Source: an uncultured Anaerolineae bacterium (GTDB lineage: Bacteria; Chloroflexota; Anaerolineae; J036; Brachytrichaceae). Taken from it: a stretch of 64,000 nucleotides of DNA. Positions within the stretch are counted from its first letter, which is position 1. The number at the start of each line of letters is the position of its first letter. The DNA lies in contig CALBEF010000017.1 in the NCBI GenBank assembly GCA_937927775.1, positions 1-64,000 of the forward strand. Direction: 5' to 3'. Positions 62,247 to 64,000 of this stretch are shown here, piece after piece. Below the pieces are notes generated by a model. It was not told where the DNA came from, did no database searches, and was given only the letters and a program-made list of their open reading frames with translations. Both the position numbers and the translations under genes were made by a program.

Positions 62247-63660
62247 ACTTCGGCTCAAACCTCGCGATGTCGAATGACCGGCGCACGACTTCGCGCAGTT
62301 CGGCCAGCGAACCGATCTCGCCGGTGCCCATAGCCTGAGTCAGCACATTGCCGATGGCGGTGCCCTCCACCGGGCCGGCGATGACCGGCCGCTGACACGC
62401 ATTGGCGGTAAGCTGGTTCAGGATGTGGCTGCGTGACCCGCCGCCCACAACGTGAATGGCCTCGATGCGCTGGCCGATCAAGCCTTCGATCTGCTCAATG
62501 ACGGTGCGATAGGCCTGCGCCAGGCTGGCGTAGATCAGGCGAGCAAATTCGCCCGGCGTGCTGGGCACAGGCTGTCGTGTCTCCTGACACTTCTGCGCGA
62601 TCGCTTTGCGCATATCAGCGGGGTGCAGGAAGGCGTCGTCGTTGGGATCGATGAGCGACGGGAAGCCGGAAGCGTCATTCGCCATCTGGGTGATCTGGTC
62701 GTAGGAGTAATCGCGTCCTTCGGCCTTCCACTCGGCGCGGCAGCGCTGAATCAGCCACAGGCCCATCACGTTCTTCAGCAGGCGGATTTTGTTGTCGACG
62801 CCGCCCTCATTGGTGATGTTGGCGGCCAGCGCCTGCGCGTTGATAACCGGCTGATCGACTTCCACGCCCACCAGCGACCACGTGCCCGAGGAGATGTAAG
62901 CGCGCGCGCCGCCGCCCGGCGCAAACGGTACGGCCGCCACTGCAGAAGCAGTGTCGTGCGAGCCGGCCAGCACGACGGCTGCATCGCTGATCCCGGCTTC
63001 GTCGCGCACGCCGGGCAGCAGGTGTCCCAGTTTTGTGCCCGGCATCAGCACGTCACCGAACAGAGAAGCCGGCATCCCCACGCCTTCGAGCAGCTCCGAC
63101 GACCACTTCCGGGCGCGGGCGTCGAACGCCTGCGATGTGCTGGCGATGGTGTATTCGTTGGCCATCACACCGGTCATCCAGTAGTGCAGCAGATCGGGGA
63201 TCATCAGGCAGCGCCGGGCCAGTTCGACCTTGCCGGGGTTGTGTTCGCGCTCCACCGCCCACTGGTACAGCGTGTTGATCGGCATGAACTGGATGCCGGT
63301 GATCTCGAAGATGCGCTCGCGGCCCAGTTTTGCGCATACGCGCTCCAGCGCGCCGTCGGTGCGCGCATCGCGGTAGCAGTAGGGGTTGGCGAGCAGGTCG
63401 CCGTTCTGGTCGATCAGCGCGTAATCCACGCCCCACGTGTCGACGCCCATGGCTGCCACATCGCCGGACTGGGCTGAGGCGCGCATGCCATTTTTCATTT
63501 CGCGCCACAGGCCAAGGATGTCCCAGTACAGGCTGTCCTTCACCCGCACGCCGCCGTTGGGAAAGCGATGCACTTCGCTGAGGGTGAGTTTGCCGTCGCG
63601 CAGGTCGCCGATGATGGCGCGCCCGCTTTCTGCGCCGATGTCAAATGCAAGATACCGCAT
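62245..63660 (-). CDS. rhaB: Rhamnulokinase RhaB
   Basis: Phosphorylates L-rhamnulose to rhamnulose 1-phosphate. The 471-residue FGGY kinase begins MRYLAFDIGAESGRAIIGDL, with MGVDTWGVDYALIDQNGDLL, PYCYRDARTDGALERV, LPGVRDEAGI, VLAGSHDTASAVAAVPF (the GSHDT motif), AYISSGTWSLVGVEVDQP and IHVVGGGSRSHILNQLTANA. These are the RhaB hallmarks. The ATG at 63660 fits the start of the family; an in-frame TTG at 63672 lies inside heptamer repeat. It follows the rhamnose isomerase gene on the same strand. Confidence 0.95.
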   Translation of the reverse strand: MRYLAFDIGAESGRAIIGDLRDGKLTLSEVHRFPNGGVRVKDSLYWDILGLWREMKNGMRASAQSGDVAAMGVDTWGVDYALIDQNGDLLANPYCYRDARTDGALERVCAKLGRERIFEITGIQFMPINTLYQWAVEREHNPGKVELARRCLMIPDLLHYWMTGVMANEYTIASTSQAFDARARKWSSELLEGVGMPASLFGDVLMPGTKLGHLLPGVRDEAGISDAAVVLAGSHDTASAVAAVPFAPGGGARAYISSGTWSLVGVEVDQPVINAQALAANITNEGGVDNKIRLLKNVMGLWLIQRCRAEWKAEGRDYSYDQITQMANDASGFPSLIDPNDDAFLHPADMRKAIAQKCQETRQPVPSTPGEFARLIYASLAQAYRTVIEQIEGLIGQRIEAIHVVGGGSRSHILNQLTANACQRPVIAGPVEGTAIGNVLTQAMGTGEIGSLAELREVVRRSFDIARFEPK

Positions 63661-63662
63661 GG

Positions 63663-63704
63663 CAATCGTCAATTTTCAATCGTCAATCGTCAATCTTCAA
63701 CTGT
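63663..63704. repeat. Heptamer array between rhaI and rhaB
   Basis: Six units: CAATCGT, CAATTTT, CAATCGT, CAATCGT, CAATCTT and CAACTGT, filling the 47-base gap between the isomerase stop and the rhaB start. Any rhaB ribosome binding site would have to lie inside the repeat; none is apparent, so translation may depend on coupling. Confidence 0.8.
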
Positions 63705-63707
63705 TCG

Positions 63708-64000
63708 TCAATCGGCGGTGGGGTAACCGCCGCCCCCGGCATCAGCCGTGCCGCGTTCCTGCGCAATCTTCGCCTCATAGCCGCTGGCGCGCAACGCCTG
63801 GATGGGGTCGGGGTCGATGCCCATTTCCACGCGCGTCTGCTCCAGCAACGGGCGCACGTCGGTCTCGAAAGCGGTGGTCAGCTCGCGGTAGGCGCCGAGC
63901 ACGTCGCATTCAGCCTGCTTCTGCGCCAGCGCCTTGCGGTTCACGATCAACGCTTTGGCATAGGCGCTCTGGATGTTCACGACCGACTGAAGCATGGCTT
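63708..64000 (-). CDS. rhaI: L-rhamnose isomerase, C-terminal part (partial at window edge)
   Basis: About the last 96 codons of an isomerase open at the window end. [60 protein letters not shown] and [11 protein letters not shown] match the C-terminus of the Pseudomonas stutzeri-type L-rhamnose isomerase (RhaI), which converts L-rhamnose to L-rhamnulose. The next gene is rhaB, which supports the call. An internal ATG at 63995 is not the start; the frame continues beyond the window. Confidence 0.88.
   Translation of the reverse strand, partial: AMLQSVVNIQSAYAKALIVNRKALAQKQAECDVLGAYRELTTAFETDVRPLLEQTRVEMGIDPDPIQALRASGYEAKIAQERGTADAGGGGYPTAD

Overview
The window is GC-rich (low 60s % by eye) and gene-dense. 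It probably comes from a member of the Chloroflexota (Anaerolineae/Caldilineae/Roseilinea-like). Pointers are the lipoprotein-anchored binding proteins and efflux adaptor expected of a cell with one membrane, SpoVS- and GerW-like proteins beside ordinary vegetative genes, fused anaerobic cobalamin enzymes, and many glycosidase-linked ABC importers. This placement is inferred from gene content only. No rRNA, tRNA, transposase, integrase or CRISPR array was seen.

1-13.5 kb (+): a nearly continuous, overlapping anaerobic (early cobalt insertion) cobalamin operon. It runs CbiO end, CobO, CbiX, a CbiF-CbiG-CbiH triple fusion, CbiC, CbiD, a CbiE-CbiT fusion, CbiL, BtuF-like lipoprotein, BtuC-like permease, CbiA and CbiP. 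The precorrin-6A reductase CbiJ/CobK is not in the window.

13.5-22.2 kb (+): a cobalamin riboswitch with an unusual heptamer-repeat hairpin inserted in its variable region, a tiny ORF behind a perfect Shine-Dalgarno sequence, and an intrinsic terminator. Downstream lie a sugar-type (CUT1) binding protein and two permeases without a matching ATPase, a SAM methyltransferase, a BtuD-like ATPase, CbiB, threonine-phosphate decarboxylase and a PduX-like threonine kinase. The last three make and attach the aminopropanol linker. CobU, CobS and CobT are not seen. The riboswitch-controlled CUT1-type transporter is the best candidate here for something undescribed.

22.2-32.8 kb (-): an Opp/Dpp-family transporter (A, B, C, D, F) next to a GH38 alpha-mannosidase and a GH32-like glycosidase, which suggests oligosaccharide rather than peptide uptake. 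Heptamer arrays and a truncated URO-D-like gene lie between the glycosidases.

32.8-48.5 kb: a PII-like protein overlapping a CPA2 antiporter, PPK2, a PhyH-type dioxygenase, a GerW-like protein with a membrane partner, a four-gene LiaF-like membrane cluster, an SDR, a DsbA-like oxidoreductase, a GT4 glycosyltransferase, a UPF0104 membrane protein, a PHP phosphoesterase, SpoVS and a YesL-like membrane protein.

48.5-64 kb: a GH57-like lipoprotein that seems to lack catalytic motifs, XdhC, an isochorismatase-family hydrolase, a MacAB/Lol-like export operon with one ATPase fused to an AbrB-like domain, and a minus-strand rhamnose operon (rhaI end, rhaB, ChbG/YdjC-like, GH5 lipoprotein). Period-7 tandem repeats recur at several gene boundaries, and the palindrome GCCGGC is strikingly frequent.
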